From: CAVVZJ01 sp963752755
Lineage (GTDB): Bacteria > Planctomycetota > Planctomycetia > Isosphaerales > Isosphaeraceae
Assembly: GCA_963752755.1 (NCBI GenBank)
Contig: CAVVZJ010000022.1
Coordinates: 62,001 to 126,000 of the forward strand
DNA: 64,000 bases
Direction: 5' to 3'
Shown here: in pieces, positions 54,718-64,000 of the stretch
Layout: each line of letters starts with the position of its first letter
Numbering within the stretch: position 1 is the first letter of the stretch
The notes under the pieces: generated by a model
Databases searched by the model: none
Seen by the model: only the letters and a program-made list of their open reading frames with translations
What the model was told of the DNA's origin: nothing
Translations under genes and position numbers: made by a program

Positions 54718-54730
54718 GCGGGGAGTGAGA

Positions 54731-55192
54731 ATGCAATTCTTCCGCGGATGCCAGTGGTGGGACTTCCGGTGTGAGATGGGGATATTCCCTCTATCGGCCC
54801 TGATGACGGGGGTTGGCTTGGCGGTCGGGATCGGCTGCGCGATGGCGGTTGATGCGCCCTATCTCATCCCGGTCTGTGCCGCCATCGGCGGCCTCGCCCC
54901 GTTCTGTATCTTGCCCGAGGAACGGGTCAGACGGGACCTTGATTTCGCTCGGCGGTTCCTCGGGTCCCTCCGGCTCCTGCTGGCGGCATTCCTGGTCGCG
55001 GCGCTATGGACACTCTGGGATGAGATCGCGGCATTCCCCATTGGCGTGTGCCTCGTCGTCACCTGCATCCTGGGCTGCGTTTTTCTCGTCTATTACACCG
55101 TCTGGGGCCTGATCCTAGCATTCCGGGGAGACAAATGGGGGCCGACGAGAACCGCAGCAGACGGCCACGAATCCGGATCTGTGGGATCCTGA
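54731..55192 (+). CDS. Membrane protein, unknown
   Basis: 153 aa with about four hydrophobic segments, including LSALMTGVGLAVGIGCAMAV and LLLAAFLVAALWTLWDE. No family is recognised. It starts 13 bp after the thiolase stop, so it is probably in the same transcript. ATG 54731 follows GGGGAG; a GTG six bases earlier is also in frame. The Trp- and Cys-rich N-terminus (MQFFRGCQWWDFRC) is unusual. Confidence 0.58.
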   Translation: MQFFRGCQWWDFRCEMGIFPLSALMTGVGLAVGIGCAMAVDAPYLIPVCAAIGGLAPFCILPEERVRRDLDFARRFLGSLRLLLAAFLVAALWTLWDEIAAFPIGVCLVVTCILGCVFLVYYTVWGLILAFRGDKWGPTRTAADGHESGSVGS

Positions 55193-55234
55193 GCTGGACC
55201 CGTGGGCCTGAGCCCTTGCGAGGGAGGAGGACCG

Positions 55235-55873
55235 ATGGCAACGTCGATCGTGATTCCGGAGAAAGAGCGAGCCACGCCGGTGGCGGATCGGCCCTACCGG
55301 ATCTCGTCGGATGAATTCTTCCAGATGATCGAGGCCGAGATCTTCCCGCCGGAGCGGCGGGTGTACCTCTGGGATGGGAGGATCTACGAGGCGATGGCCA
55401 AGACGGTCCCGCATTCCGCAACGTTCGCCAATATCCTGGCCGTCTTCGCCCGCACAATCCCGCCCGACTGGTCGCTCTGGCCGGAGAACCCAATCACAAT
55501 CGCCGAGGACAGAGCCCCCCTGCCGGACGTTGTGAGAGTCCGCGACACGCCCAACGACTACGCCCGTCGCGGCCGCCATCCCGTGCCGGCCGACGTCGGC
55601 CTCGTGGTCGAGATCGCGAAGTCGAGCGTGAGGACCGACACCGGCGCGAAGCTGGAAGCCTACGCTCGGGCGATGGTGCCGGCCTACTGGGTCGTCAACC
55701 TCATCACGCGGCGGGTCATGGCCTGCTCGGAGCCGCGGGTGGAGGACGCACTCGGGATCTACGGTCAGGTCACAACCTATGGTCCTGATGAGGCAGTCCC
55801 GCTCATCCTCGACGGCCGCGAGTTTGCCCGCCTCCCCGTTGCCGACCTGCTCGCCCCGGAGCCCGACGCATGA
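55235..55873 (+). CDS. Uma2 family (DUF820) nuclease-fold protein
   Basis: 212 aa, PD-(D/E)XK-like fold. The family pattern is APLPDVVRV (Asp), VGLVVEIAKSS (Glu-x-Lys) and the LEAYARAMVPAYWVVNL block. Uma2 proteins are greatly expanded in Planctomycetes and Cyanobacteria, and their role is unproven despite the endonuclease label. GGAGGAGG precedes the ATG. The stop overlaps the ATG of the carboxylase gene (ATGA at 55870-55873), so the two are co-translated, which is an odd pairing. Confidence 0.85.
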   Translation: MATSIVIPEKERATPVADRPYRISSDEFFQMIEAEIFPPERRVYLWDGRIYEAMAKTVPHSATFANILAVFARTIPPDWSLWPENPITIAEDRAPLPDVVRVRDTPNDYARRGRHPVPADVGLVVEIAKSSVRTDTGAKLEAYARAMVPAYWVVNLITRRVMACSEPRVEDALGIYGQVTTYGPDEAVPLILDGREFARLPVADLLAPEPDA

Positions 55874-57500
55874 CGACCGGACTGCAACGCCCCCCCTCCG
55901 AGCCCGACCTCCGCGAGGCAACCGCTCGCGTCCTGGCCGAGGCCGAGACCATTCAGGAAGGCGGCGGGCCGGAGGCGATCCGTCGGCAGCATGAGAAGGG
56001 TCGCATGACCGCCCGCGAGCGGATCGCCCGGATGCTCGACGAGGGCACTCCCTCCCTCGAAATCGGCCTCTGGGCGGCCTTCGGCGTCTATGACGAGTGG
56101 GGCGGTGCGCCGTCGGCGGGAGTGGTGACGGTGCTGGGGCAGGTCGAGGGGCGGCGGGTGATGGTCGTCGCCAACGACGCCACCGTGAAGGCCGGCGCGT
56201 GCTTCCCCTTGACGATCAAGAAAATCCTCCGGGCGCAGAGGATCGCGGCGGAGAACCATCTGCCCTTGATCTACCTCGTCGATTCGTCGGGCGTCTTCCT
56301 GCCGATGCAGGACGAGGTCTTCCCCGACGAGGACGACTTCGGCCGGATCTTCCGCAACAACGCGGTGATCTCGGCTCTCGGGATTCCCCAGTTCGCGGCG
56401 ATCATGGGCAACTGCGTCGCCGGCGGGGCGTATCTGCCCGTGCTCTGCGACACCGTGCTGATGACCGAAGGGTCGGGCCTCTACCTCGCCGGGCCGGCCT
56501 TGGTGAAGGCGGCGATCGGGCAGGACGTCTCCCACGAGGAACTCGGCGGCGCGACGATGCACGCGACGGTTAGCGGCACCGTCGATTACCGCGAGCCGGA
56601 CGACGAGGCGTGCCTGGCACGATTGCGTCGCCTGATCGCACTCTTGCCCCCCGATCCGACACCTACAACGACGGCCGACGTCGAACCGCCGTCGCGGCCG
56701 GGGGAGGACGTGTATCAGATCGTGAAGACGGACCCCTCGGCGCAGTACGACGTGCGCGACCTGCTCGCCACAATCCTCGACGGTGGACGGCTGGATGAGT
56801 ACCGCGCCGAGTACGGGCAAACGCTTGTCTGCGGCTTCGGTCGGCTCGGTGGGATGGCGATCGGCGTGGTGGCGTCGCAGCGATTGCGGTTCCGACCGAC
56901 CGGCGGGGGGCCGTTCCAGTTCGGCGGGGTGATCTACGCCGACAGCGCCGACAAGGCGGCGCGGTTCGTGATGGAGTGCAACCAGGCCAAGGTGCCCTTG
57001 CTCTTTCTTCAAGACGTGAACGGATTTGATGTCGGCCGCGACGCCGAGCGGTCGGGGATCATCCGTTGCGGGGCGAAGCTGGTCAACGCGGTGAGCAACA
57101 GCGTCGTACCGAAGATCACGCTCCTGGTGGGTCACTCCTTCGGCGCGGGGCATTACGCACTCTGCGGCAAGGCGTATGACCCGCGATTCCTATTCGCCTG
57201 GCCGGGGGCGCGGTATGCGGTGATGGGGGGGGCCAGGCTTCGCGCACGATGCTCGACATCCAGCTCGGGGCGTTGAAGCGCCAGGGGCGGGAACCTGACG
57301 AGGAGGAATTGAACCGCCTCGCGGCCGAACTCCGGGATCGCTACGACCGCGAGACCGATATCCGCTACGCTGCGGCGCGACTCTGGGTCGATGCGGTCAT
57401 TGATCCATCGCGGACCCGGGAGGTTTTGATCCAGGCGCTCGACATGGCCACGCGGCGACGGGAGATGGAGGGGTTCCCACTGGGGGTCTTTCAGGTCTGA
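55870..57500 (+). CDS. Acyl-CoA carboxylase beta subunit, one frameshift
   Basis: About 543 aa carboxyltransferase subunit. MTARERIARMLDEGT and GSGLYLAGPALVKAAIGQDV belong to the N-half crotonase-like domain; LVCGFGRLGGMAIGVVASQR and FLQDVNGFDVG to the C-half. It resembles methylcrotonyl-CoA carboxylase and geranyl-CoA carboxylase beta subunits (GGGPEAIRRQHEKGRMTARE). It would add CO2 from biotin to an unsaturated acyl-CoA. The biotin-carrying alpha subunit is not in the window. One lost base near 57233 (VMGGAQASRTMLDIQLG) moves the last 85 residues to another frame. Confidence 0.87.
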
Positions 57501-57763
57501 AGGTGGTTGATCCTGAGTCGCGAAAGGTGCGTCTTGCGGGCACGGTGCTTGCGGTGACGAGCGGGTTGGGATACGACTGGGATTTGCCTCCGCCGCGTCG
57601 AGGTCCGGGCGCCAGCCCGATCCGGGGTCGTGCCCGGTTGAGTCCGGGCCTCCGCGGCGGTGGTGTCCTTTCGTGTCGCGAAGGGTCCCGGAATTGCGTC
57701 AACACGGTCGCCGAGGGATCGTCGGAGCGAGATGCGGATCGAACGCCCGAGGGAGATGGAGGG

Positions 57764-58177
57764 ATGGGCGAAGACTTCGGGTTCGTCATCGTGGCTATCG
57801 GACTGCTGGCGATACCGGTCGGGCTCATGGTCAGGTTTCGGCGGACCTGGCGAGTCCGGCACGCGGCGTTTCTGGCCAGGCGAGGGTCGTTGACGGACGC
57901 CGGGTTCCTGGTGGCGATCGGGCTGGAGGCCACCGAGGCGGTTCTGGCGCTGGCCGTGCGGCGGGCGGTGGCGGCGATGTGCGAACTCCCGGCGGAGCGG
58001 CTCCATCCGAGCGAGAAGACCGAACGGCTTCACGCCCTGATGTTCTGGGATGACGGCTGGGACATCAGGGGGTTCGCGATCCGGCTGGAGGAAGAATTCG
58101 ACCGCGGGTTGACCGAGACCGCGGGTCGGGGTGTTCCCCCCTTCCTCGGCTACCGATCCTCCTACACCGCGCGCTGA
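57764..58177 (+). CDS. Small protein with one membrane helix, unknown
   Basis: 137 aa. An N-terminal helix (FVIVAIGLLAIPVGLMV) is followed by a soluble part ending in LHPSEKTERLHALMFWDDGW and FAIRLEEEFDRGL. That ending resembles the layout of acyl-carrier-like DUF1493 proteins (short helix, FWDD, LEEEF), but the similarity is weak and is my inference. GGAGG precedes the ATG. It lies within the acyl-CoA cluster and is followed by the AtuA gene. A longer in-frame start at 57503 is unlikely. Confidence 0.55.
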   Translation: MGEDFGFVIVAIGLLAIPVGLMVRFRRTWRVRHAAFLARRGSLTDAGFLVAIGLEATEAVLALAVRRAVAAMCELPAERLHPSEKTERLHALMFWDDGWDIRGFAIRLEEEFDRGLTETAGRGVPPFLGYRSSYTAR

Positions 58178-58352
58178 GTCGAGCGGCCTGAGAACTTCGG
58201 AACCTGGGTCGTCACGATCGTGCGGTTGCTGGTCGAGGCGGGGACCGCCACGAGGAAGCCGAAGGAGAAGGGGACGTTCGACCCGTGGCTGGACCTATTG
58301 TAAAGTGGGGGACATGGGCCAGGGCGATCCGGTCTCGAGAGGTCCAGTCCCG

Positions 58353-59739
58353 ATGGAACCGACTCGACGCGATGTCATACGAATCGGCAACGGTGCCGGC
58401 TTCTGGGGCGACAACGTGGATGCCCCGGTCCTCCTGGCGGAGTCGGCCGCGCTCGACGTGCTCACGCTCGAGTACCTGGCCGAACTGACCCTGGCGATTC
58501 TGCGCACCTGCGATCGAAGAACCCGGACGCCGGGTTCGTAACCGACTTCCCCGAACTCCTGGTGCGGTTGGCCCCCCTGCTCCGCGAACGGCCGGAATTC
58601 CGCGTCGTGACCAATGCCGGCGGTCTCAACCCGGCCTCCTGCGCCCGGGCCAGCCGCGACTGGGATCGAGCCAGAGACGCCGATCGGCGTTGTTTCGGGT
58701 GATGACATCCTCGCGAAGATTCCTGACTGGATCGCTGATGGAATCGACCTCCCGCACTTCGAGACGGGCCTTCCGATTTCCGAGGTGGCCGACCGGCTCG
58801 TCTGCGCCAATGCTTATCTTGGAGCAGGTCCGATCGCGGAGGCGATCCAGGGCGGGGGGCGAATCGTGGTGACAGGTCGGGTGGCCGATGCCTCCTTGAC
58901 GCTCGGTCCGGCTGTCGCGGCGTTTGGTTGGGGTTGGGACGACTGGCCGAGGCTGGCTGGGGCGAGCGTGGCCGGGCACCTGATCGAATGCGGGGCGCAG
59001 GCGACGGGCGGGCTCTGGTATCGCTGGGATGAGATCGACGACCTCGCCGGTCTCGGCTACCCGATCGCCGAGATTGCGGCCGACGGGTCGTCCGTCCTCA
59101 CCAAGCCCGACGGCTCCGGCGGCCTGGTCACGGTGGCGAACGTCGCGGAGCAGATCGTTTACGAGATTGGCGACCCGACAAGCTACAAGACACCCGACAT
59201 CGACGTCGATCTGACGAGCGTCGCCCTCTCCCAGGTCGGGCCGGACCGGGTGGCGGTGACGGGCTGTCAGGGTCGGGCGCCATCGGAGAAGCTCAAACTG
59301 TCGGCCGTGTATCGCGACGGCTACTCGGCAAGCGGGATGATTGCGGTGGTCGGTCGCGATGCCGAGGCGAAGGCCCGCGCGGCGGGTCGGGTGGTGCTGG
59401 AGCGGGTCCGTCGGGCGGGATACGAGCTGGCCGATTCGCTGGTCGAAGTGCTGGGGGCAGGCGACGTGGTCCGGGGCGCGGTGCGGCCGGAGAGGCCGCC
59501 GTTCGAGGTCGTGCTGCGGGTCACGGTGCGCGACCCTCGCAAGGAGGCCGTCGCCCGGTTCTGCAAGGAACTCGCCCCCCTGGTGACCGCCGGCCCGCCG
59601 GGGATCGCCGGTTATGCGAGCGGCCGGCCGGAGGTGAGGCCGGCGTTCGGGTACTGGCCGACGCTGGTGCCGAGGATCGCTGGTGGAGCCGAAGATCGAG
59701 GTTCGCAAGGCGGGCGAATGGGCGGGGAGGGTGTCGTGA
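58353..59739 (+). CDS. AtuA-like (DUF1446) acyl-CoA pathway protein, three frameshifts
   Basis: About 460 aa. VIRIGNGAGFWGDNVDAP and LTLEYLAELTLAIL at the N-terminus are diagnostic for the AtuA/DUF1446 family of acyclic terpene (citronellol, geraniol) utilisation clusters. Further conserved text is VTNAGGLNPASCA, RIVVTGRVADASLTLGPA and DPTSYKTPDIDVDL. The likely chemistry involves hydroxymethylglutaryl-type or geranyl-CoA intermediates and has not been shown. One base is missing near 58501, and extra bases lie near 58650 and 59680; the corrected stop is 59739 (PKIEVRKAGEWAGRVS). The small C-terminal domain is encoded separately at 60316-60681. Confidence 0.8.
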
Positions 59740-60315
59740 ATGGGACGCGGGTCCGACTGTCCGATGTGCTGGAATGGGTCATCGGGGCGGGGGCTCGGTA
59801 CTCGCGCGTTGCGATTGTACCTAGGCGAGTTCGTGATTGTCGGTCAGGTCTGGTACTCCGTGCTGCATCAGGTCAATCCCGCCTTGATGGGAGTTGCGGT
59901 CGTGGACGGGCTGGCGCTGGCCTGGGAATCGGCGACGCGACGGGGGCCGGGGACCTGGGGCATCGGGTGCTGGATTTGGGCGTCGCTCGCGGTCTTCTCG
60001 AACCTCAACATTGTCCCCCGTATGGTCCTCGGCTGCAGTCCTTCCACATCGTGCGGAAGATCCCGTTCCCCTCGACTTCGAGCTTGCTCTTGCAAGCACG
60101 AACTCGCTCATATGCCTCATACGATGACCCCCGGCGAGTCCTTCGTCCAGGCGATGCTCGCCGCCGGCTTGGCGTGCCGCTGGGCCGGCTGGCCCCGTGC
60201 CGCCGATGCCTGAGTTCCGCGAGAGGACGAGGCTCCTTGTCGCCATGCTCCATCGCGGATGGGCCATCGCCTGGCGGCGTCATTGTACGTCCTGAATCAT
60301 TTGAGGAGCACCCTC
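59740..60315. other. Gap between AtuA parts, possible gene remnant
   Basis: 576 bp with only weak open frames on either strand, none resembling a known protein. A GCTTGC-TCTT-GCAAGC hairpin lies at 60082-60097. This may be the remains of a gene or an insertion that separated the two parts of the AtuA system. Confidence 0.35.
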
Positions 60316-60681
60316 ATGGGAATGGATGGCAACCCGCGAGACGTCCGCCTCGGCGACCTCGCCCACTGCCGGAGCGGCGACAAGGGCGACGCGGCGAACA
60401 TCGGCGTCGTCGCCGACGACGGGGCGCGGTATGCTTGGTTGGTGGACCACCTGACGGCCGAGGCGGTGGCCGAGTTCCTGAAGCCGCTGGGGATCGGGCG
60501 GGTCCATCGCTACCTCTTGCCGAACATCTGTGCCTTGAACTTCGTCATCGAGCATGCCCTGGCCGGGGGGGCGAGTCGTTCGCTCCGGCTGGACTCCCAG
60601 GGCAAGGTGCTCGGGACCGCCTTGATGGAGCTTCGCCTGCCGACCTCGGAGGCGAGAACCGTTGCAGAGGGTCAACCATGA
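60316..60681 (+). CDS. AtuA-like C-terminal domain protein
   Basis: 121 aa. VRLGDLAHCRSGDKGDAANI is the hallmark of the small ferredoxin-fold domain that ends many AtuA/DUF1446 proteins; here it is a free-standing gene. It probably forms a complex with the large AtuA protein. GAGGAG stands before the ATG. The stop overlaps the enoyl-CoA hydratase ATG as ATGA (60678-60681). It is intact. Confidence 0.85.
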   Translation: MGMDGNPRDVRLGDLAHCRSGDKGDAANIGVVADDGARYAWLVDHLTAEAVAEFLKPLGIGRVHRYLLPNICALNFVIEHALAGGASRSLRLDSQGKVLGTALMELRLPTSEARTVAEGQP

Positions 60682-61544
60682 GCAACCCCGAGCCGCTCGT
60701 CCGTCGCGAGGATCAAGGGCCGGTGGCGGTGCTGATCATGAATCGGCCGGACCAGCGAAATGCCCTCTCGCGGGCCTTGATGGCCGAACTGTCCGACATG
60801 CTCGACGCGATCCGGTCCGAGTCGCGGGTGAGGGCGGTCGTGCTGGCCGCGGAGGGGAAGGCGTTCTGCGCGGGGATGGACCTGAAGGAGGCCACCGAGA
60901 CGGGGGTGGCATCCTCGATGGAGTCCAGCAAGTCGTCGGTGGACGACACCCAGGCGATCGCCGACCTGATCGACCGGGTCCACAAGTTCCCCCGGCCGGT
61001 GGTCGCCGCTGTGCAGGGCGACGCGCTCGGCGGCGGCGCGGGATTGGCGCTGGCGTGCGATCTGGTCGTGATGGCCGACTCAGCGCGGATCGGTTATCCG
61101 GAGGTACGGCGGGGGGTCGTGGCGGCGATGGTGATGCATGACCTGGTCCGGCAGGTCGGTGACCGTCGGGCCCGCGAAATCCTGCTGACTGGACGGCCGA
61201 TCGATTGTGAGCAGGCTCTAACCTGGGGTCTGGTCAACCGGGTCGAGCCGGCCGAGCGATGTCGGGCTGAGGCGATCGCACTGGCACGAGAGTTCGTTGC
61301 GTGTGCCCCGATCGCCCTCGCCACGACCAAGCACTTGCTCGATGAGGCTACCAACCGCCCCCGTGACCTTCGCGGTGCTGCGGCCATCAGCGCCGCGATC
61401 CGCGACTCGGACGAGGCCCGCGAGGGAATGCTGGCGTTCGTCGAGAAGCGCGAGCCGCAGTGGAAGTTAACACCGGCCTCGCTGCCGTCGTACGGAGATC
61501 GTGATGAGGGGATCGATCCCGATCTGCCGACAGGGGAAAAGTAG
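60678..61544 (+). CDS. Enoyl-CoA hydratase/isomerase family protein
   Basis: 288 aa crotonase-fold enzyme. VLIMNRPDQRNALSRALMAE, AEGKAFCAGMDLKE and VQGDALGGGAGLALACDL make the oxyanion hole and CoA pocket; IGYPEVRRGVVAAMV holds the Glu of many hydratases. In this setting methylglutaconyl-CoA hydratase (leucine or terpene degradation) is the best guess. It is translationally coupled to the AtuA-like small protein. The frame is intact; the acyl-CoA ligase gene follows after a gap of about 80 bp. Confidence 0.88.
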   Translation: MSNPEPLVRREDQGPVAVLIMNRPDQRNALSRALMAELSDMLDAIRSESRVRAVVLAAEGKAFCAGMDLKEATETGVASSMESSKSSVDDTQAIADLIDRVHKFPRPVVAAVQGDALGGGAGLALACDLVVMADSARIGYPEVRRGVVAAMVMHDLVRQVGDRRAREILLTGRPIDCEQALTWGLVNRVEPAERCRAEAIALAREFVACAPIALATTKHLLDEATNRPRDLRGAAAISAAIRDSDEAREGMLAFVEKREPQWKLTPASLPSYGDRDEGIDPDLPTGEK

Positions 61545-61627
61545 CTAGGTCGTCTGTAGGCAGTCGGCAGAGAAGAGGACGCAAGGCGGGGGAAGTGGTG
61601 AGGCGTGGAGCATTGGAGCACCGGGTC

Positions 61628-63307
61628 ATGTCGGGACGTGACGACGAGAGGCCGTGGGTCGATGGGAAGACCGTCGGCGAGGTGCTGAGGGAGACGGCGG
61701 GGAAGTTCCCGGATCGCGACGCACTGGTTTTCCCGTGGCTGGGCGTGCGGTGGTCGTGGGCGGAACTGGACAGACGCGTCGATCGGGTAGCCTCGGCCTT
61801 GATCACGAGGGGGGTGCAGCCGGGTGAGCATGTCGGGATCTGGTCCATGAATGCGCCAGAGTGGGTCGTGATCCAGTTCGCAGCGGCCCGAGCGGGAGCG
61901 GTGCTGGTCAATGTAAATCCAGCGTATCGGCTGCACGAACTCGAGGAAGCGATTCGAACGGCGGATGTGGCAACGCTGGTCGTGGGCACGCCGTTCAAGA
62001 CGTCGGACTTTGTCGCGATGGTCGAGGCGCTCGTTCCCGAGGTGAAGGGGGCGCGGGTCGGCGGCTGGCGGTCGGAGAAGCTGCCGGTCCTGCAATGGCT
62101 CGTTGCAATCGGCGACTGTCCCGGACCGGGCTGGCTGACTTGGGCGGAACTGGAGGCGACCGAGGTTGTCCCCGAGCTGGCAGAGCGGCAGAAGAACATC
62201 CAGGCGAGTGATGTCTTCAACATCCAGTTCACCTCCGGCACGACGGGCCTGCCGAAGGGGGCGATGCTCACGCACCGAAACGTGCTGATGAATGCGTTTT
62301 ATATCGGCCAGCGGACACGCTACCACGAGGAAGACCGTGTCTGCGTGCCGGTTCCGTTCTATCACTGCTTCGGCTGCGTGCTCGGGACGGAGGTCTGCTC
62401 CATCTACGGTTCTGCGATCGTCGTGCCCGCCCCCAGCTTCGATCCGAAGGCGACGCTCGAAGCGATCGAGAAAGACCATTGCACGGCCGTCTATGGAGTG
62501 CCGACGATGTTCGTGGCGCAGCTCGATCATCCCGACCGGCCGAAGCATGATCTCTCCTCGTTGCGGACTGGGATCATGGCGGGGAGCCCTTGCCCCTTGC
62601 CGTTGATGAAGTCGGTGATCGGCGAGATGGGGGCCAGCCAGATCGTCATCGGCTACGGTTTGACGGAGGCGTCTCCAATCATTACGATGACATCAGTGGA
62701 CGATTCGATCGAAGTCCGCACGAGCACCGTCGGCCGCGAGTTGCCGGGCGTTGAAGTGAGACTACGGCACCCGATCACGCATGAGGATGTTCCCGAGGGC
62801 GAGACGGGCGAGCTCTGCGTGCGAGGCCACGGCGTGATGGCCGGCTATTACCAGAATCCCGAGGCAACGGCGAAGGTGCTCTCGTCTGATGGCTGGCTCG
62901 CTACCGGTGACCTCGCCCGCCGACGGGCGGACGGGAATTACCGGATCGTGGGCCGGAGCAAAGAGTTGATCATCCGGGGCGGTGAGAATATCTATCCACC
63001 GGAGGTGGAAGAGTTCCTCTGCCACCATCCAGCCGTGGCGGAGTGCGCTGTGGTCGGGTTGCCGGACCCGGTCTATGGCGAGTGCGTCGCGGTCTGGATC
63101 GTGCCGAAGAATGGCGCGAGCCTCAACGCCGACGAAATCCGGGAGTATTGCAAGGGCCAGATTGCCCACTTCAAGATCCCGAAATTTGTCGAGATTGTCG
63201 ATCAGCTTCCGCGCACGGTGACGGGCAAGATCCGCAAGCACGTTTTGCGCGAGCACGGGGTCACGCAATTCGGACTGTCCTCGACGGATAGCGTGCCGAC
63301 GGCGTGA
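61628..63307 (+). CDS. AMP-forming acyl-CoA synthetase
   Basis: About 559 aa ANL-superfamily ligase that activates a carboxylic acid with ATP and CoA. The P-loop-like motif is IQFTSGTTGLPKGAMLTHRN, A5 is IVIGYGLTEASPIITMT, A7 is GWLATGDLA and the hinge is RSKELIIRGGENIYPPEVEE; the C-terminal lysine motif is VTGKIRKHVLR. It most resembles medium-chain or branched-chain fatty acyl-CoA ligases and may feed the cluster with isovalerate or a terpenoid acid. The start may be the ATG at 61628 or a GTG at 61595. The frame is intact. Confidence 0.9.
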   Translation: MSGRDDERPWVDGKTVGEVLRETAGKFPDRDALVFPWLGVRWSWAELDRRVDRVASALITRGVQPGEHVGIWSMNAPEWVVIQFAAARAGAVLVNVNPAYRLHELEEAIRTADVATLVVGTPFKTSDFVAMVEALVPEVKGARVGGWRSEKLPVLQWLVAIGDCPGPGWLTWAELEATEVVPELAERQKNIQASDVFNIQFTSGTTGLPKGAMLTHRNVLMNAFYIGQRTRYHEEDRVCVPVPFYHCFGCVLGTEVCSIYGSAIVVPAPSFDPKATLEAIEKDHCTAVYGVPTMFVAQLDHPDRPKHDLSSLRTGIMAGSPCPLPLMKSVIGEMGASQIVIGYGLTEASPIITMTSVDDSIEVRTSTVGRELPGVEVRLRHPITHEDVPEGETGELCVRGHGVMAGYYQNPEATAKVLSSDGWLATGDLARRRADGNYRIVGRSKELIIRGGENIYPPEVEEFLCHHPAVAECAVVGLPDPVYGECVAVWIVPKNGASLNADEIREYCKGQIAHFKIPKFVEIVDQLPRTVTGKIRKHVLREHGVTQFGLSSTDSVPTA

Positions 63308-63325
63308 GGACCGGCGGACGTGGGA

Positions 63326-64000
63326 TCACCGATGATGAAGCGAGTCGGGTGCATCGCGTCCGCGTCGACGCATCGGACCGACGAGGGTCAATAGGCCGTC
63401 GGCGGAGATGACCTCGCCGCCGTTGATGGAGCCGAGGCCGCGCCAGGTGAAGCCGTTGATCGAGTCCTTGACGAAACGGACGGAGCCGTCGCCGAGGAGG
63501 ATGTTGACGCCGCCGGGGTGGTAGCTGCGGGCGGTGACGGCGGCGAAGCTTGGGCCGCCCTCTTCCTCACGGAGGGAGACGAGGTCCAGATCGGGAAAGG
63601 CCATTCCGCCGCTGAACCGACCAGGGGTGCTCTTGTTGGGGGTCCAGGCGGTTGTGAAACCGGATTCGGGGATGTTCCCGTCTTCCCAGCCGGCATGGCC
63701 GTAGTCGGGGCGCAACTCGGCCTGGTCGCCGGGACAACTCGTATATTGCGGGATGCTCGACGGGCTGGCGGAAGGCGGTGGGATTGGCAGGGAGTTGATC
63801 GGGGCGAAACTCAGCCCACCACAGTCCATCAGGAATGGGAAGCGCGTCTTGACCTCGGCGGCAAGGATCGTGCTGGAGAGGCCGTCGGTCAACTCGCTGA
63901 AACGGACCGAGACGTTCGTCCGGAACGGCGAGCGCGGAGATACCGCGGAGACCCGGCCGCCCCAGACGTACCAGTCGCCGCGGTTAACGCCATAGTTCGT
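63326..64000 (-). CDS. DUF1559 pseudopilin-like protein (5' end outside window)
   Basis: Planctomycetes DUF1559 protein, at least 224 aa visible and open to the window edge, so the N-terminal prepilin-type signal is not seen. The family signature is the H-X9-DG motif in YHPGGVNILLGDGSVRFVKD near residue 175 of the visible part. Upstream in the same frame, YGVNRGDWYVWGGR and SVRFSELTDGLSSTILAAEV are typical of the core. The internal TTG at 63892 is not the start. These proteins resemble type II/IV pseudopilins and probably assemble in the envelope; Planctomycetes carry many paralogues. Confidence 0.9.
   Translation of the reverse strand, partial: TNYGVNRGDWYVWGGRVSAVSPRSPFRTNVSVRFSELTDGLSSTILAAEVKTRFPFLMDCGGLSFAPINSLPIPPPSASPSSIPQYTSCPGDQAELRPDYGHAGWEDGNIPESGFTTAWTPNKSTPGRFSGGMAFPDLDLVSLREEEGGPSFAAVTARSYHPGGVNILLGDGSVRFVKDSINGFTWRGLGSINGGEVISADGLLTLVGPMRRRGRDAPDSLHHR

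Noticed and set aside
59821..60267. 148-codon minus-strand frame in the AtuA gap
   Set aside because: No ribosome-binding site, no family similarity and composition typical of a random frame.

Overview
The window is about 67% GC and reads as a chromosomal segment of a planctomycete, most likely an Isosphaeraceae relative. The basis is the gene content: a DUF1080 secreted protein, a dehydrogenase/HEAT/cytochrome c fusion of the Planctomycetes type, a DUF1559 pseudopilin-like protein with the H-X9-DG signature, a type I sulfatase, a protein whose N-terminus carries the LEERTLLS secretion-type motif, small Gln-rich secreted proteins, an AtuA/DUF1446 cluster and an Uma2 protein. I see no tRNA, rRNA, CRISPR array, transposase or phage gene.

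Layout. 1-5176: amino-acid permease (cut by the window edge), DUF1080 protein, and a minus-strand sugar operon (isomerase, MFS transporter, SDR oxidoreductase). 5403-10656: cytochrome-bearing dehydrogenase, Tat-exported asparaginase, HEAT-repeat lipoprotein. 10900-16675: sodium symporter, a serine hydrolase fused to NamZ (likely peptidoglycan salvage) and a sulfatase. 16816-20702: FRG-domain protein, xylose-isomerase-like protein, small membrane protein, neutral ceramidase. 20703-25340: gene-poor, with a structured leader, a secreted beta-propeller protein, an unknown membrane protein and a phased repeat array. 25341-29869: M3 peptidase, ilvN, ilvC, VOC protein, ferredoxin. 29883-35437: minus-strand block (small membrane protein, FAD oxidoreductase, glycosyltransferase, DUF971, TlpA-like protein without CXXC). 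36137-49258: NtrC-type regulator, paired secreted proteins, clpB, an SGNH protein flanked by two related small proteins, dnaK, pheA, thrC. 49259-53309: second phased repeat array, hybrid histidine kinase, SWIM mini-protein. 53537-63307: an acyl-CoA cluster (thiolase, carboxylase beta subunit, AtuA in two pieces, enoyl-CoA hydratase, acyl-CoA ligase) suited to leucine/isovalerate or acyclic-terpenoid breakdown. 63326-64000: truncated DUF1559 gene.

Two observations cut across the annotation. First, at least 14 conserved genes are split by about 30 single-base frame changes, mostly one extra base in varied contexts with a minority of lost bases. This looks like uncorrected sequencing or assembly error, so I annotate reconstructed genes rather than fragments. 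Second, the intergenic DNA is rich in organised repeats: two arrays of a short AAACGAACCC motif spaced 33 bp apart on opposite strands 24.5 kb apart, two REPIN-like paired palindromes (one of which supplies a possible start codon), a 25-bp perfect inverted repeat beside one array, and a leader with five consecutive hairpins. The phased arrays are the least explained signal here.
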